DNA of 64,000 nucleotides from CAVVYV01 sp963752585. Its GTDB lineage: Bacteria; Actinomycetota; Thermoleophilia; Solirubrobacterales; 70-9. Below the pieces are notes generated by a model. It worked only from the letters and a program-made list of their open reading frames with translations, ran no database searches and was not told where the DNA came from. Positions 29,602 through 38,202 of the stretch are shown here, piece by piece. Position 1 is the stretch's first letter; every line of letters starts with the position of its first letter. The DNA is taken from contig CAVVYV010000004.1 in the NCBI GenBank assembly GCA_963752585.1, positions 248,001 through 312,000 on the forward strand, written 5' to 3'. Made by a program: the position numbers and the translations under genes.

Positions 29602-30423
29602 ATGCCCGGCAAGCTCGTCGTCTGTCCGACCCCGATCGGAAACCTCGAGGACATCACCGCCCGGGCCCGGCGGGCGCTCAACGACGCCGACGTGATCGCC
29701 TGCGAGGACACCCGGCGGACCGGGCTTTTGCTCGAGCGGCTCGAGATCCAGGCGCTGCGGATGGTCTCCTACCACGAGGGCAACGAGGCCGAGCGAGCCC
29801 GCGAGCTCGCCCAGCGGATCGAGCGAGGCGACACCGTCACCCTCGTCTCCGACGCCGGCACCCCGGCGATCAGCGATCCCGGCTACCGGCTGATCCGGGC
29901 GTGCATCGACCGCGACCTCGAGATCGAGGTCCTCCCTGGACCCTCCTCGATCATCACCGCCCTTGTCGCCTCGGGGCTGCCGACCCATCGCTTCCGCTTC
30001 CAGGGCTTCCTCCCCCGCCGCACCGGCGAGCTCGAGCGGGTGCTCCAGTCGGCCGACACCCTGGTCGCCTTCGAGTCGCCGCGACGGCTGCCCGACTCGC
30101 TGGCGGCGCTCGCTCAGCTCGCCCCCGACCGGCCCGCGGCCGTCTGCCGGGAGCTGACCAAGCTCCACGAGGAGATCGCCCGCGGCACCCTCGGCGAGCT
30201 CTCCCGCCGCTTCCGGGAGGAGGCCCGGGGCGAGATCGTCGTCGTGATCGGGCCCGGGGTGGAGGGGGGCACCCCCGACATCGCCTTCGCCGTCGACGCC
30301 CTCCGCGGCCTCGTCCGCGCCGGCGCCCGCCCCCGGGCCGCGGCCAGCGTCGTCTCCGCCCTCACCGGGGTTCCGGCGAACGAGCTCTACCGGGGGATCA
30401 CCGGACGCGACCCCCGCCGTTAG
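29602..30423 (+). CDS. rsmI: 16S rRNA 2'-O-ribose C1402 methyltransferase RsmI
   Basis: SAM-dependent methyltransferase of 273 residues in the tetrapyrrole-methylase fold, modifying the decoding centre of 16S rRNA. Signature stretches: CPTPIGNLEDITARARRAL, ACEDTRRTGLLLERL, YHEGNEAER, LVSDAGTPAISDPGYRL and LPGPSSIITALVASGLP. ATG start with TAGGAGG upstream. Ends just before a RemA-like gene and metG in a translation-related cluster. Confidence 0.96.
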   Translation: MPGKLVVCPTPIGNLEDITARARRALNDADVIACEDTRRTGLLLERLEIQALRMVSYHEGNEAERARELAQRIERGDTVTLVSDAGTPAISDPGYRLIRACIDRDLEIEVLPGPSSIITALVASGLPTHRFRFQGFLPRRTGELERVLQSADTLVAFESPRRLPDSLAALAQLAPDRPAAVCRELTKLHEEIARGTLGELSRRFREEARGEIVVVIGPGVEGGTPDIAFAVDALRGLVRAGARPRAAASVVSALTGVPANELYRGITGRDPRR

Positions 30424-30491
30424 AGGACGCTGCGAACCGTCCTCCGCGCTACCGTGGGTTTCGAGAGGTATGGCCGAAGCGCGAGCCACGC

Positions 30492-30734
30492 ATGGTGTCG
30501 CTGGGCTACGGGAAGCTCGCCCGAGCGGACCGAATCTACGCCCTTGTCCCGCTGGATCCGAAGGACCGGGGCGAGGGCCGGCGCACCTACGTCCACGTCG
30601 ACGGGATGGCTGAGCCGATCGTCGCCTCGCGCTCCGAGCGGGCGATCCTCAGCGACATCGAGGAGGCGCTCACCGAGGCGGCCGGGATCCCCCGGCGGCG
30701 GCGGACCGCGAAGGGCCAGGAAAAGCTGCTCTAA
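30492..30734 (+). CDS. RemA-like (DUF370) small protein
   Basis: An 80-residue protein beginning MVSLGYGKLARADRIYALVPL, resembling the RemA/DUF370 fold known as a DNA-binding biofilm-matrix regulator in Bacillus; the middle (YVHVDGMAEPIVASRSERAILSDIEEAL) also fits. The match is by eye and moderate. A TACCGT hexamer at 30450 would give a leader of about 30 bases. Sits between rsmI and metG on the same strand. Confidence 0.6.
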   Translation: MVSLGYGKLARADRIYALVPLDPKDRGEGRRTYVHVDGMAEPIVASRSERAILSDIEEALTEAAGIPRRRRTAKGQEKLL

Positions 30735-30743
30735 CCGCTCGTT

Positions 30744-30749
30744 TAGGCT
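30744..30749 (+). promoter_or_regulatory. -10 element TAGGCT, leaderless metG promoter
   Basis: TAGGCT ends 9 bases before GTG 30759. Confidence 0.45.
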
Positions 30750-30758
30750 CACTTCCTC

Positions 30759-32270
30759 GTGAGCTACTACGTCACCACTCCGATCTACTACGTCAACGGC
30801 GAGCCCCACCTGGGGCACGCCTACTCGACGATCGCCGCCGACATCCTCGCCCGGCACATGCGCCAGCGCGGCGAGGATGTGTTCTTCCTCACCGGGACCG
30901 ACGAGCACGGCGAGCCGGTCGCTCAGGAGGCCGAGCGCGAGGGGGTCACCCCGCGCGAGCTCGGCGACCGCTACGCCCCCCGGTTCAAGGAGATGGCGGC
31001 GAAGATCGAGGCGTCCAACGACTTCTTCATCAGGACCACCGACGAGGGACATATGAAACGGGTCCAGGAGGTGGTCCAGCGGGTCCACGACAACGGCCAC
31101 GTCTACGAGGGCACCTACGAAGGCTGGTACTGCCCCCGCTGCGCCGACTTCAAGACCGAGTCCGAGATCCTCGACGGGAACCGCTGCCCGATCCACAAGA
31201 TCGAGCTCACCCGCGAGAAGCAGGACAACTGGTTCTTCCGGCTGTCGGCCTTCCAGGAAGATCTCGAGCGGCTTTACGAGGAGAGGCCCGACTTCGTCCA
31301 ACCCGACTTCAGGCGCAACGAGGCGCTCGCCTTCATCAAGCAGGGCCTCCAGGACGTCTCGCTCTCGCGCCCAACCCTCAAATGGGGGGTGCCGGTCCCC
31401 TGGGACCCGGACCAGGTGATCTACGTCTGGTTCGACGCGCTGCTCAACTACTACACGGCGCTCGGCTACGGCGGACGCGACGGCGAGGACGTGACCGCCG
31501 AGTACTGGCCCCCGTTCCACATCCTCGCCAAGGACATCCTCAAGTTCCACGCGGTCTACTGGCCCGCCTTCTTGATGGCGGCGGGGATCGAGGTGCCGCG
31601 CGGCATGTACATCCACGGCTTCCTGCTGATGGAGGGCCACAAGATGTCGAAGTCGCTCGGCAATGTGCTCGATCCGGATCGGGTGATCGACCAGTTCGGC
31701 GCCGACCCGCTGCGCTTCTACTGCTTCCGGGAGGTCTCATTCGGCCAGGATGGCCAGATCTCTCCGGCCGGCTTCGAGTCCCGCTACGAGACCGAGCTCG
31801 CCGACCAGTACGGCAACCTCGCCAACCGGGCCCTGGCGATGACCGAGCGCTACCGCGAGGGCCAGGTTCCCGAGGCCGAGGTCGACGCGGCGGTCGCCGC
31901 CGACTTCGAGGGCGTTGCGGACCGGGTCCGCGAGCTGCTCGACCGGGCGGAGCTGACCCAGGCGCTGGAGGAGATCTGGAAGCTGGTCCGCCGCCTGAAC
32001 CAGTACGTGGAGGAGACGCGGCCATGGGACCTGGCCAAGGACGACGCGGAGTCGGGCCGGCTCGACCAGGTCCTCTACAACCTGGCGGAGGGGCTCCGGG
32101 TGACGACCCTCCTCCTTTACCCATTTATCCCGGAGGCGGGCGGCCGGCTCCTGGACGCCCTCGGGGAGCCCTCGCGGGAGCTGGCCGAGCTCGGCTCCCG
32201 GGAAGGGGGTCGGCGGATCGAGCGGATCCCGCCCCTCTTTCCAAAGCTCGAGGCGGAGCCGGCCGCTTAG
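30759..32270 (+). CDS. metG: Methionyl-tRNA synthetase
   Basis: Class I synthetase of 503 residues charging tRNA-Met. HIGH motif as HLGHAYST near residue 17, KMSKS loop in GHKMSKSLGNV, and the WYCPRCADF knuckle with a second CPIH half-site. It ends after the anticodon-binding helical bundle, without the C-terminal tRNA-binding appendix found in E. coli. Complete and frame-intact. First gene of the metG-tatD-rsmA-ispE run. Confidence 0.97.
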   Translation: MSYYVTTPIYYVNGEPHLGHAYSTIAADILARHMRQRGEDVFFLTGTDEHGEPVAQEAEREGVTPRELGDRYAPRFKEMAAKIEASNDFFIRTTDEGHMKRVQEVVQRVHDNGHVYEGTYEGWYCPRCADFKTESEILDGNRCPIHKIELTREKQDNWFFRLSAFQEDLERLYEERPDFVQPDFRRNEALAFIKQGLQDVSLSRPTLKWGVPVPWDPDQVIYVWFDALLNYYTALGYGGRDGEDVTAEYWPPFHILAKDILKFHAVYWPAFLMAAGIEVPRGMYIHGFLLMEGHKMSKSLGNVLDPDRVIDQFGADPLRFYCFREVSFGQDGQISPAGFESRYETELADQYGNLANRALAMTERYREGQVPEAEVDAAVAADFEGVADRVRELLDRAELTQALEEIWKLVRRLNQYVEETRPWDLAKDDAESGRLDQVLYNLAEGLRVTTLLLYPFIPEAGGRLLDALGEPSRELAELGSREGGRRIERIPPLFPKLEAEPAA

Positions 32271-32285
32271 TCAGAACTTGTTAGC

Positions 32286-32729
32286 GTGACGGTTGGCTTG
32301 AGGATCAAGGGACCCACGACAGGGATCGTCGTCGCGGCGCTGGCGCTCGGGCTGCTCCTGCTGCCGGGTGTGGCGGCCGCCGGAGGGGATGGGCCGACCG
32401 CGACCAAGGCGGGGGCGCTGGTCAACTACGTGACGACCGGGAAGCTCAAGATCGGGAAGAAGATCACGATCTTCATCGCCTGCAACGCGAACTGCAACGT
32501 CGATACGACCACGGTCGTCAAGGGCCCCGGGTTCAAGGAGAGGGCTCAGGTCACGGGCGCGCTTCCGGCCGGTTCCCCGGGCGGCCCGTTCTTCAAGCCC
32601 AATGGGCCTCTGCTGGACGGGATGAAGGCGGAGCCCGGCAAGTTCAAGGTGAACAGCACGGTCACCGCCACCGACCCGGCGACGGGCGCGGTCGAGACGA
32701 TTTCGCGCGTTTTCAAGCTGAAGCGTTAG
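32286..32729 (+). CDS. Secreted protein of unknown function
   Basis: A 147-residue protein with a signal peptide (hydrophobic GIVVAALALGLLLLPGVAAA, cleavage likely after about residue 32). The mature part is lysine-rich and beta-like, with two cysteines (IACNANCNVD) that could form a disulfide. It resembles small surface domains but no family is recognised. GTG start 15 bases after the metG stop, with no clear promoter, so read-through from metG is likely. Confidence 0.65.
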   Translation: MTVGLRIKGPTTGIVVAALALGLLLLPGVAAAGGDGPTATKAGALVNYVTTGKLKIGKKITIFIACNANCNVDTTTVVKGPGFKERAQVTGALPAGSPGGPFFKPNGPLLDGMKAEPGKFKVNSTVTATDPATGAVETISRVFKLKR

Positions 32730-32745
32730 CTCCCAGTCGCGCACC

Positions 32746-32751
32746 TAGACT
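32746..32751 (+). promoter_or_regulatory. -10 element TAGACT, leaderless tatD promoter
   Basis: TAGACT ends 7 bases before GTG 32759. Confidence 0.55.
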
Positions 32752-32758
32752 CGGCGGC

Positions 32759-33529
32759 GTGGTCGATACCCACGCCCATCTCGGGCTCTGCGAGCCCGAC
32801 GAAGCCGATCTCCTCGCCGCCGCCCGGGAGGCGGGAGTCCGGCGCGTGCTCACCGTCGGCCTCGGCGAGGACTCGAACCCGGGCGCGATCGAGGCCGCGG
32901 ACCGGTACGAGGAGGTCTTCGCCGCCGTCGGGCGCCATCCGAACGGCGCCGGCGGGTTCGATCAGGTGGCCGCGGAGGCGATCGAGGAGCTCAGCGCCGA
33001 GCCGGCGGTGGTCGCGATCGGCGAGACCGGGCTCGACTTCTACCGCGACCGCGCCGATCCCGACGACCAGCGGCGGGCGTTCGCGGCTCAGATCGCGATC
33101 GCCCGGAGCGGCGGCAAGCCGCTGGTGATCCACCTCCGCGACCGGGACGGCTCCGAAGAGGCGATCGCGGAGGCGTTCGCCACCCTCGAGGCGGAGGCCG
33201 GCGGCGCGGAGGTGATCCTGCACTGCTTCTCGTCCGGTCCGGCCTGGGCCGAGCGCGCCGCCGAGCGCGGCTGGTACTGCTCCTTCGCCGGCAACCTCAC
33301 CTACCCGAAGTCCGAGCTCCTCCGAGAGGCGGCGCGGGTGGTCCCCGACGAGCGACTCCTCACCGAGACCGACGCGCCGTTCCTCGCGCCGCAGCCGATG
33401 CGCGGGAAGCCCAACCAGCCCGCCAACGTGGTCGCCACCGCCGAGCGACTCGCCGAGGCGCGCGGGACCGACTACGAGCAGCTCGAGCGACAGGTCGAGG
33501 CCAATGCCGCCCGGGTCTTTGGCTGGTAG
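32759..33529 (+). CDS. tatD: TatD-family metal-dependent DNase
   Basis: A 256-residue TIM-barrel hydrolase of the TatD family, metal-dependent nuclease. Metal motif DTHAHL at residues 3-8, IGETGLDFYRD (Glu ligand), VIHLRD, HCFSSG and TETDAPFLAP follow in the expected order. Leaderless GTG start. Overlaps rsmA by 26 bases, so it is translationally linked. Confidence 0.95.
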   Translation: MVDTHAHLGLCEPDEADLLAAAREAGVRRVLTVGLGEDSNPGAIEAADRYEEVFAAVGRHPNGAGGFDQVAAEAIEELSAEPAVVAIGETGLDFYRDRADPDDQRRAFAAQIAIARSGGKPLVIHLRDRDGSEEAIAEAFATLEAEAGGAEVILHCFSSGPAWAERAAERGWYCSFAGNLTYPKSELLREAARVVPDERLLTETDAPFLAPQPMRGKPNQPANVVATAERLAEARGTDYEQLERQVEANAARVFGW

Positions 33530-34322
33530 CCGGCGGCCCGGGCGGCGACAGCGCCGCCTCGGCCAGAATTTCCTCGCCGATCCGAACCTGTTGGAGGCGA
33601 TCGTCCGGGACGCCGCCCTCGAGCCGGCCGACATCGTCCTCGAGATCGGCGGGGGCGGGGGCGCCCTCAGCGAGCTGCTCGCCCCGGCGGTCTCCTGCCT
33701 GCACCTGGTCGAGATCGACCAGCGGCTGCGGCCCGAGCTCGAGTCCCTCACGGAGGAGGCCGGGAACGTCAACCTGGTCTGGGGCGACGCGATGCGGATC
33801 GATCTCGGTGCACTCCTCCCGCCCCCCAACAAGATGGTCGCCAACCTGCCCTACTCGATCGCAACCCCGCTGCTCCTCCGGACGATCGCCGAGCTTCCGA
33901 CCCTGAATGGTTGGCTGGTCATGGTCCAGCGCGAGATCGCCGAGCGCCTCCGCGCCTCGCCGGGAACCGGCGAGTACGGGTCGCCGAGCGTGCTGGTGCA
34001 GCTCGCATGCGAGGTCACCCTGCTCCGGACCGTCGACCCGGCGGTGTTCACGCCTCGGCCGCGGGTGGAGTCGGCGCTTCTGCGCCTTCGGCGCCGCGGC
34101 CCGGCCGCGCCGCGGGCGATCCGGGAGCTGGTCCGGGACGGCTTCGCCCACCGGCGCAAGTCGCTGGCGCGCTCACTCGAGCTCGCCCGCCCGGGGCGCC
34201 TGGAGCCGACCCGCCGGGCGCTGGAGGCGATCGGGCACCCCGCCGACGCCCGCGCCGAGACCCTGACCGGGGCAGACTTCGAGGCACTCGCGACCGCCCT
34301 TGAGGAGGAGGAGGGCTCGTGA
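33504..34322 (+). CDS. rsmA: 16S rRNA dimethyladenosine transferase RsmA (KsgA)
   Basis: Transfers four methyl groups to two adjacent adenines near the 3' end of 16S rRNA. 272 residues: RLGQNFLADPNLLEAIV at the N-terminus, SAM motif VLEIGGGGGALSELL, and the catalytic NLPYSIATPLL. C-terminal helical domain present (FAHRRKSLARSL). Overlaps tatD upstream and ispE downstream (GTGA), a classic operon arrangement. Confidence 0.97.
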   Translation: MPPGSLAGSRRPGRRQRRLGQNFLADPNLLEAIVRDAALEPADIVLEIGGGGGALSELLAPAVSCLHLVEIDQRLRPELESLTEEAGNVNLVWGDAMRIDLGALLPPPNKMVANLPYSIATPLLLRTIAELPTLNGWLVMVQREIAERLRASPGTGEYGSPSVLVQLACEVTLLRTVDPAVFTPRPRVESALLRLRRRGPAAPRAIRELVRDGFAHRRKSLARSLELARPGRLEPTRRALEAIGHPADARAETLTGADFEALATALEEEEGS

Positions 34323-35176
34323 ACGAGCCGGAGACGGTCGTCAGCGCCCCCGCGAAGCTCAACCTCTGCCTCTACGTCGGCGGTCGTCGCGACGACGGGC
34401 TCCACGAGATCCGCTCGCTGTTCGAGCCGCTCGAGCTCGCCGACCAGCTCCGGGTCTCGAAGTCGGCGTCGGGGTCGGATGAGGTCCACTGCCCGGGGGT
34501 CGAGGGGCCGAACCTGGTCGAGACCGCGCTTGCCGCGCTGCGGGAGGCGGGCTGGGGGTCGCCGCCGCTGCGAATCGAGGTCGAGAAGCGAGCGCCGGTC
34601 GCCGCCGGGCTCGGCGGCGGCAGCGCCGACGCGGCGGCGGTGCTGCGGCTGGCGAGGGGCGAGGTCGAGGGGATTCGTTCGATCGCAGCGGCGGTCGGGG
34701 CGGACGTCCCCTCGCAGGTGGCCCCCCGGCCGTGCCTGGTGGCGGGGGCCGGTGAGATCGTCGAGCCGGTGCCGCCGCCCGGCGAGCACGCGGTGATCCT
34801 CGTCCCCCAGGAGCGCGGGCTCTCCACAGCCGAGGTCTATGCCGAGGCCGACACGCTGGGCAGCGAGCGCAGCGAGGCGGAGCTCGACGCCTTCCGCCGA
34901 AAGCTCCACGACGCGACCCTCGAGGGAGCGTCCCCGCTTGCCTACACCGAGTTGCTGGTCAACGACCTCGAGGAGGCGGCGATCTCCCTCCGGCCGGAGA
35001 TCTCGCCGGTGCTCGATGCGCTCACCGAGGCGGGCGCCGCGCACGCGATGGTCACCGGCTCGGGGCCGACCGCGGTCGGGCTATTCGCCGACCGGGGGGC
35101 GGCGCTCGCCGCGGCCGGGTCAATGACCGGCATCGGCGCGATCGTCACCGGGCCGTTGAAAGGGGGGCAGGCCTGA
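34319..35176 (+). CDS. ispE: 4-diphosphocytidyl-2-C-methyl-D-erythritol kinase
   Basis: GHMP kinase of the non-mevalonate isoprenoid pathway, phosphorylating CDP-ME. 285 residues: SAPAKLNLCLYVGGRRDDGLHE at the N-terminus, the ATP-binding glycine loop PVAAGLGGGSADAA, and GHMP motif 3 in MVTGSGPTAVGLF. GTG start overlaps the rsmA stop. In many bacteria glmU follows soon after; here a DedA-PAP2 gene and accessory genes intervene. Confidence 0.96.
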   Translation: MNEPETVVSAPAKLNLCLYVGGRRDDGLHEIRSLFEPLELADQLRVSKSASGSDEVHCPGVEGPNLVETALAALREAGWGSPPLRIEVEKRAPVAAGLGGGSADAAAVLRLARGEVEGIRSIAAAVGADVPSQVAPRPCLVAGAGEIVEPVPPPGEHAVILVPQERGLSTAEVYAEADTLGSERSEAELDAFRRKLHDATLEGASPLAYTELLVNDLEEAAISLRPEISPVLDALTEAGAAHAMVTGSGPTAVGLFADRGAALAAAGSMTGIGAIVTGPLKGGQA

Positions 35177-35217
35177 TCCGCCGCGTTCTCCGGAACCCGA
35201 AGGTTCGCCGCGGCCTG

Positions 35218-36699
35218 ATGGTGGTCGCGCTCGTGGTCGGTGTGGTCGTCGTCTGGCGGTTGCTCCCGGACATCGACCTCGAGGAGGTGATCGCGGATCT
35301 CTCCCGGGGCCTCGGCTCCTGGACCTATCTGCTGGTCGCCGTCCTCGCGTTCCTCGAGACCGGCGCCTTCGTCGGCCTCGTCGCCCCGGGGGAGTTCACG
35401 GTGATCCTCGGCGGTGCCGTCGCGGGGCAGGGCGACATCTCGCTGCCGTTGATCCTCGGGATCACCTGGCTCTCCGCATTCCTCGGCGACTCCGTCAGCT
35501 TCATGCTCGGTGCGAAGCTCGGCCGGGGCTTTCTGGTCCGCCACGGAGAGCGGGTACGGATCACCGAGGAGCGGCTGCATCAGGTGGAGCGGTACTTCGA
35601 CCGCCACGGCGGCAAGACGATCCTGATCGGGCGCTTCATCGGACTGGTCCGTGCCCTCGCCCCGTTCATCGCCGGCACCAGCAAGATGCGCTACTCCGCC
35701 TTCGCGCCGTATTCGATCCTCGGCACCGGCCTCTGGGCGACCGCGTTCATCCTGATCGGCTACTTCGCCTCCCAGAGCCTCGACACAGTCGCCGACATCG
35801 TCGGCCAGGGCCTCATCTACTTCGGGTTCTTCGTCGGGGCGGTGGTCGCGCTGATCCTCCTCGTTCGCTACCTGCGTGAACCCGAAAACCGCGAGCGGGT
35901 GGCGACGGAGATGGAGCGGCGTCGCGCCCTCCGCCCGCTCCTCGCGCTCGCCCGCCGGCTGCGGCCGCAGGCGATCTTCCTCTGGCAGCGGATCACCCCC
36001 GGCGGCCTCGGCTTGGAGCTGACCACCCTGCTGGCGGCGCTCGCGGTCGGCCTCTTCGTCCTGATCTCGTACTGGTCGATCGTCTCCGGCGACCCGGGGC
36101 CGACGCCGGGGGACCGGACGGCGCTCGATGTCGCCAATGACATCCGAGGCGCCTTCCTCGACGATCTCGCCAAGACGGTCACCGATCTCGGTTCCGCCTG
36201 GGTCGTCCTCCCGCTCGCGGTTCTCGCCGCGGGCGCCCTCGCGGCCACCCGGCGGTGGACCGAGCTCAGCGTCCTGGTGATCGGAATGGTCCTGATCTTC
36301 GCCCTCACCGACGCGATCAAGGACTGGACCGACAGGCCTCGTCCGGGGGACGGGCTGGTGGACGCCGAGGGCTCCGCCTTCCCCAGCGGCCACGCCGCCT
36401 ACGCGACCTTCTACGCCTGGCTTGCGGTCACGGTCGCCTTCCGGATCATGCCGGGGATAACCAGGCGCTCGCTGGTGATCGCCGCCGGGATCGCGATCAC
36501 GGCGATCGTTGGGCTCAGCCGCTCCTACCTCAGGGTCCACTGGTTGAGCGACGTCACCGCCGGCTGGGCGCTCGGGGTGACCTGCTTCGCCGCGACCGCG
36601 GCCGTGGCGCTGATCGTCGCTCACATTCGACACAATCTCCGGCGCGATGCAAGGCCTGTTGAACCTCGCCCTGGCGCCCCTGCTGGCGCTGGGGAGTGA
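35218..36699 (+). CDS. DedA-PAP2 fusion membrane protein
   Basis: A 493-residue integral membrane protein. Residues about 1-220 are a DedA/VTT domain (ETGAFVGLVAPGEFTVILGG, GRFIGLVRALAPFIAGTSKM), a lipid-scramblase/flippase-like family. Residues about 260-470 are a PAP2 phosphatase with all three motifs: K368-RP, S390GH392 and S434R435...H441...D445. Together they could dephosphorylate and recycle an undecaprenyl-type lipid carrier. An in-frame CTG overlapping the ispE stop would add a basic N-terminus; ATG 35218 is kept. Confidence 0.85.
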   Translation: MVVALVVGVVVVWRLLPDIDLEEVIADLSRGLGSWTYLLVAVLAFLETGAFVGLVAPGEFTVILGGAVAGQGDISLPLILGITWLSAFLGDSVSFMLGAKLGRGFLVRHGERVRITEERLHQVERYFDRHGGKTILIGRFIGLVRALAPFIAGTSKMRYSAFAPYSILGTGLWATAFILIGYFASQSLDTVADIVGQGLIYFGFFVGAVVALILLVRYLREPENRERVATEMERRRALRPLLALARRLRPQAIFLWQRITPGGLGLELTTLLAALAVGLFVLISYWSIVSGDPGPTPGDRTALDVANDIRGAFLDDLAKTVTDLGSAWVVLPLAVLAAGALAATRRWTELSVLVIGMVLIFALTDAIKDWTDRPRPGDGLVDAEGSAFPSGHAAYATFYAWLAVTVAFRIMPGITRRSLVIAAGIAITAIVGLSRSYLRVHWLSDVTAGWALGVTCFAATAAVALIVAHIRHNLRRDARPVEPRPGAPAGAGE

Positions 36700-36910
36700 G
36701 TACTACCTCTTCGGCGCGGCGGGGCTGATCTCGATTGCGGCTTTCGCCAGCCTGATCCTGGCGCCTGCCCTGGGCGCCTACGGTCGCCCCTGGGAGAAGA
36801 TGGCCGCCGCCTTCCTCTCCCTGTTCGTGCTCGGCGCCCTGGTCGCGCTCGGGCTGGCGCTCGGCATCTTCATCTTCTTCAACTGGGACAAGATCACCGA
36901 CTTCATCTAG
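36647..36910 (+). CDS. Small membrane protein of unknown function
   Basis: An 87-residue hydrophobic protein with two or three membrane helices (FGAAGLISIAAFASLILAPALGAYG and AFLSLFVLGALVALGLALGIFIFF). It overlaps the DedA-PAP2 gene by 53 bases in another frame, so it is likely co-translated with it. No family recognised. Confidence 0.55.
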   Translation: MQGLLNLALAPLLALGSEYYLFGAAGLISIAAFASLILAPALGAYGRPWEKMAAAFLSLFVLGALVALGLALGIFIFFNWDKITDFI

Positions 36911-36933
36911 TTTCCGTCCTTCCGCTCCGAACC

Positions 36934-36939
36934 TAGAAT
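36934..36939 (+). promoter_or_regulatory. -10 element TAGAAT, leaderless PucR-type gene promoter
   Basis: TAGAAT ends 6 bases before ATG 36946. Confidence 0.55.
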
Positions 36940-36945
36940 GTTGCG

Positions 36946-38193
36946 ATGAGCGCGAAGGAAAAGGAGCAGCGCGCCCCCAGCGACCCGTTCGAGGGAACTC
37001 TCGAGGCGCTTTCGGGAGCGATCGAGTCGGGCGCCGGGCTGCCCGCGGTGGCGCGGGCCGCCGGCAAGGCCCTCGACGCGAGCGTCGCCTTGATCGACCG
37101 CTCCAGCACCGTCCTCGCGGTCGCCGCGGCCTCGGCCGACGAGGAGAAGAAGCTGCTTTCCGGCGGCCCCGAGGTCGAGGCGATCGACCTTCGCGTCGCC
37201 GACAACCCGGTCGGAGAGCTGCGCTGGCGCCCGCGCTCGGGCGAGCCACCGGGCCCGGCCCTGCTGCGGATGGTCGGCACCCTGCTCGGGCTGGAGCTGG
37301 AGCGCTCGCGCTCGCCCGAGTGGGCCTCCGAGGAGGCCGCCGGCGACTTCGTCCGCTCGCTCCTCGCCCGCGAGGTCACCGATCGCGGCGACATCTCGGC
37401 CCGGGCGGCCGAGCTCGGCGCCGACCTGTCGGCAGGTTCCGGGGTCCTGATCGGTCGCGCCGTCCCCCGCTCGGCCCAGGCCGGGGACTGGCGTACAAGG
37501 GTGCTGACCGTGGCCGTCCGCGCGCTCCGCGCAGTCGCTCCGGGAGCGCTGATGGCCGAGAGCGCCGAGGAGAGCGAGCGCGCCGAGGTGGTCGCGGTCG
37601 TTCCCGCGGACAGCGACGAGCGTCTGGCGCGAGCCGCGGAGGCGCTCAGCTCCGAGCTCGAGCAGGAGCTGACTGGGTTCGCGATCACCGTCTCGCGCAG
37701 CAGGCTGGTCACCGACGCGGTCGATCTCTACCGGGCCGGACACGAGGCCCGCCTCGCGGCGAACGTCGGCGAGGCCGAGGGCGCCCAGCTGCTCGCCTTC
37801 GAGGACACCGGCGCCTACCGGCTGCTGTTACCGGCGATGAGCGAGGACCCGGCCGAGCTCGAGCGCTTCTACGCGGAGACCGTGGAGCCGCTGGTGGCCT
37901 ACGACGAGCAGTACGAGACCGAGCTCCTGACCACGGTCGAGACCTATCTCGACAATGACGGCAACGTGGCGGCGACCTCGGAGCGATTGTTCACCCACCG
38001 CCACACCGTCCGCTACCGGCTCGAGCGGGCGAAGGAGCTCTGCGGCCACGACGCCACCTCGACCGAGGGGCGGGAGAAGCTCGGGCTGGGTTTGAAGGCG
38101 ATGCGGGTGCTGGGGATCGCCCCGCCGGTGGGCCCGGCGGGCGAGCCCGGGACCGCGGCCGGCAAGGTTCCTCGCCAGGCCGATCCGGACTGA
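36946..38193 (+). CDS. PucR/CdaR-type transcriptional regulator
   Basis: A 415-residue regulator. The C-terminal helix-turn-helix (TVETYLDNDGNVAATSERLFTHRHTVRYRLERAKEL) is the PucR HTH type; the middle (about 140-310) is the GGDEF-like domain of CdaR/PucR proteins, and the first 100 residues resemble a small sensory domain. Such regulators control purine, sugar-acid or amino-acid use, but no target is evident beside it. Complete. Convergent with the GH15 gene. Confidence 0.85.
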   Translation: MSAKEKEQRAPSDPFEGTLEALSGAIESGAGLPAVARAAGKALDASVALIDRSSTVLAVAAASADEEKKLLSGGPEVEAIDLRVADNPVGELRWRPRSGEPPGPALLRMVGTLLGLELERSRSPEWASEEAAGDFVRSLLAREVTDRGDISARAAELGADLSAGSGVLIGRAVPRSAQAGDWRTRVLTVAVRALRAVAPGALMAESAEESERAEVVAVVPADSDERLARAAEALSSELEQELTGFAITVSRSRLVTDAVDLYRAGHEARLAANVGEAEGAQLLAFEDTGAYRLLLPAMSEDPAELERFYAETVEPLVAYDEQYETELLTTVETYLDNDGNVAATSERLFTHRHTVRYRLERAKELCGHDATSTEGREKLGLGLKAMRVLGIAPPVGPAGEPGTAAGKVPRQADPD

Positions 38194-38202
38194 GCGCGGC
38201 AG

